Made by a program: the position numbers and the translations under genes. Positions 4,843-5,184 of a DNA stretch of 5,184 bases are shown here, piece after piece (positions within the stretch are counted from its first letter, which is position 1; the number at the start of each line of letters is the position of its first letter). The notes below the pieces were generated by a model that did not search any database, was not told where the DNA came from, and worked only from the letters and a program-made list of their open reading frames with translations. Source of the stretch: Alistipes sp. (lineage in GTDB: Bacteria; Bacteroidota; Bacteroidia; Bacteroidales; Rikenellaceae); assembly GCA_017629615.1 (NCBI GenBank), contig JAGBWT010000086.1:1-5184 (forward strand). The letters run 5' to 3'.

Positions 4843-5154
4843 ATGTTTGTAATAGTAGAGATTGCAGGTCAGCAATTCAAGGCTGAAAAGGGTCGAAAAC
4901 TCTATGTTCACCGTCTTGCGGGCGAAGTTGATTCGTCTGTGGTTTTCGACAAGGTCCTGCTCGTGGAGAATGGCGGTCAGGTTAAGGTAGGTGCACCTGT
5001 TGTAAAAGGCGCCTCGGTAAAGTGTAAGATTCTTAAACACCTCAAAGACGACAAGGTTTTGGTGTTCAAGAAGAAGCGCAGAACCGGTTATCAAAAATGC
5101 AACGGTCACCGTCAGTATCTGTCGCAGATTGTAGTTGAAGAGATTGTTGCATAA
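4843..5154 (+). CDS. rplU: 50S ribosomal protein L21
   Basis: This gene encodes bL21, a 23S rRNA-binding protein of the large subunit. The 103-residue product has the family length and pattern: the MFVIVEIAGQQFKAEKG start, a beta-strand-rich middle (VLLVENGGQVKVGAPVVKGA), and the basic C-terminal FKKKRRTGYQKCNGHRQYL, which corresponds to the conserved KRR..Y....GHRQ..T motif. The start is fixed by the conserved MFVIVEIAGQQ. It is first in an operon with rpmA, which begins 20 bp after its stop. Its codon choice has more A/T in third positions than the sulfatase or maturase, as is common for highly expressed ribosomal genes. Confidence 0.98.
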   Translation: MFVIVEIAGQQFKAEKGRKLYVHRLAGEVDSSVVFDKVLLVENGGQVKVGAPVVKGASVKCKILKHLKDDKVLVFKKKRRTGYQKCNGHRQYLSQIVVEEIVA

Positions 5155-5174
5155 CCTAAAAATCGTTAAAAAGT

Positions 5175-5184
5175 ATGGCACACA
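5175..5184 (+). CDS. rpmA: 50S ribosomal protein L27, start only
   Basis: Only the first three codons and one base are in the window. They read Met-Ala-His, as expected for bL27 (MAHKKG), and the gene sits in its standard place 20 bp after rplU. The identification rests mainly on the conserved rplU-rpmA order, since so little of the gene is visible. It is cut by the window end. Confidence 0.8.

Noticed and set aside
1..5184. Search for CRISPR arrays, tRNAs, insertion sequences or phage genes
   Set aside because: No spaced direct repeats of CRISPR length, no tRNA-like cloverleaf, no transposase or integrase, and no target-site duplications were seen.

Overview
The window looks like a chromosomal segment from a Bacteroidota bacterium, most likely order Bacteroidales. 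A Rikenellaceae/Alistipes-like genome is my guess from the codon use (many CTC, CGC, CGT, GAC and GCC codons in the metabolic genes), but I cannot prove the genus. The strongest evidence for the phylum is the promoters. Three of the four main transcription units start with a perfect TATCTTTG -7 box and the fourth with TACATTTG. Each has a TTTG -33 element 19 or 20 bp upstream, and none of the genes has a convincing Shine-Dalgarno sequence.

Layout, left to right. Positions 1-116 are the downstream region of rpmI on the minus strand. They contain inverted repeats and probably lead into rplT just outside the window. rpmI (ribosomal protein L35, minus, 117-311) diverges from a two-gene unit on the plus strand: a serine-type S1 sulfatase with a lipoprotein signal (484-2088), then 12 bp later an anaerobic sulfatase-maturing radical SAM/SPASM enzyme (2101-3324). 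A convergent gap (3325-3432) holds an A/T heptamer repeat array, a 9-bp tandem repeat and a strong hairpin. On the minus strand follow a CysQ-type 3'(2'),5'-bisphosphate nucleotidase (3433-4269) with its own promoter, and upstream of it a small arginine-rich protein of unknown function (4349-4705). Divergent from these is the start of the rplU-rpmA ribosomal operon (plus, 4843 to window end).

How the parts work together. The maturase is expected to oxidise the active-site serine of the adjacent sulfatase to formylglycine without oxygen, so the pair forms a self-contained cassette for an exported sulfate-ester hydrolase, probably acting on host or dietary sulfated glycans. CysQ removes 3'-phosphoadenosine 5'-phosphate, a by-product of sulfate activation and transfer; its closeness suggests a sulfur theme but may be coincidence. 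The cassette sits between two core ribosomal-protein loci, and rpmI here lacks its usual upstream partner infC.

I see no CRISPR array, transposase, phage gene or RNA gene. I do not see a clearly new multi-gene system. The points most worth a second look are the perfect hairpin in the start region of the maturase gene, the maturase stop codon lying inside a repeat array, the possible structured RNA downstream of rpmI, the symmetric elements in both divergent promoter regions, and the unknown Arg-rich protein.
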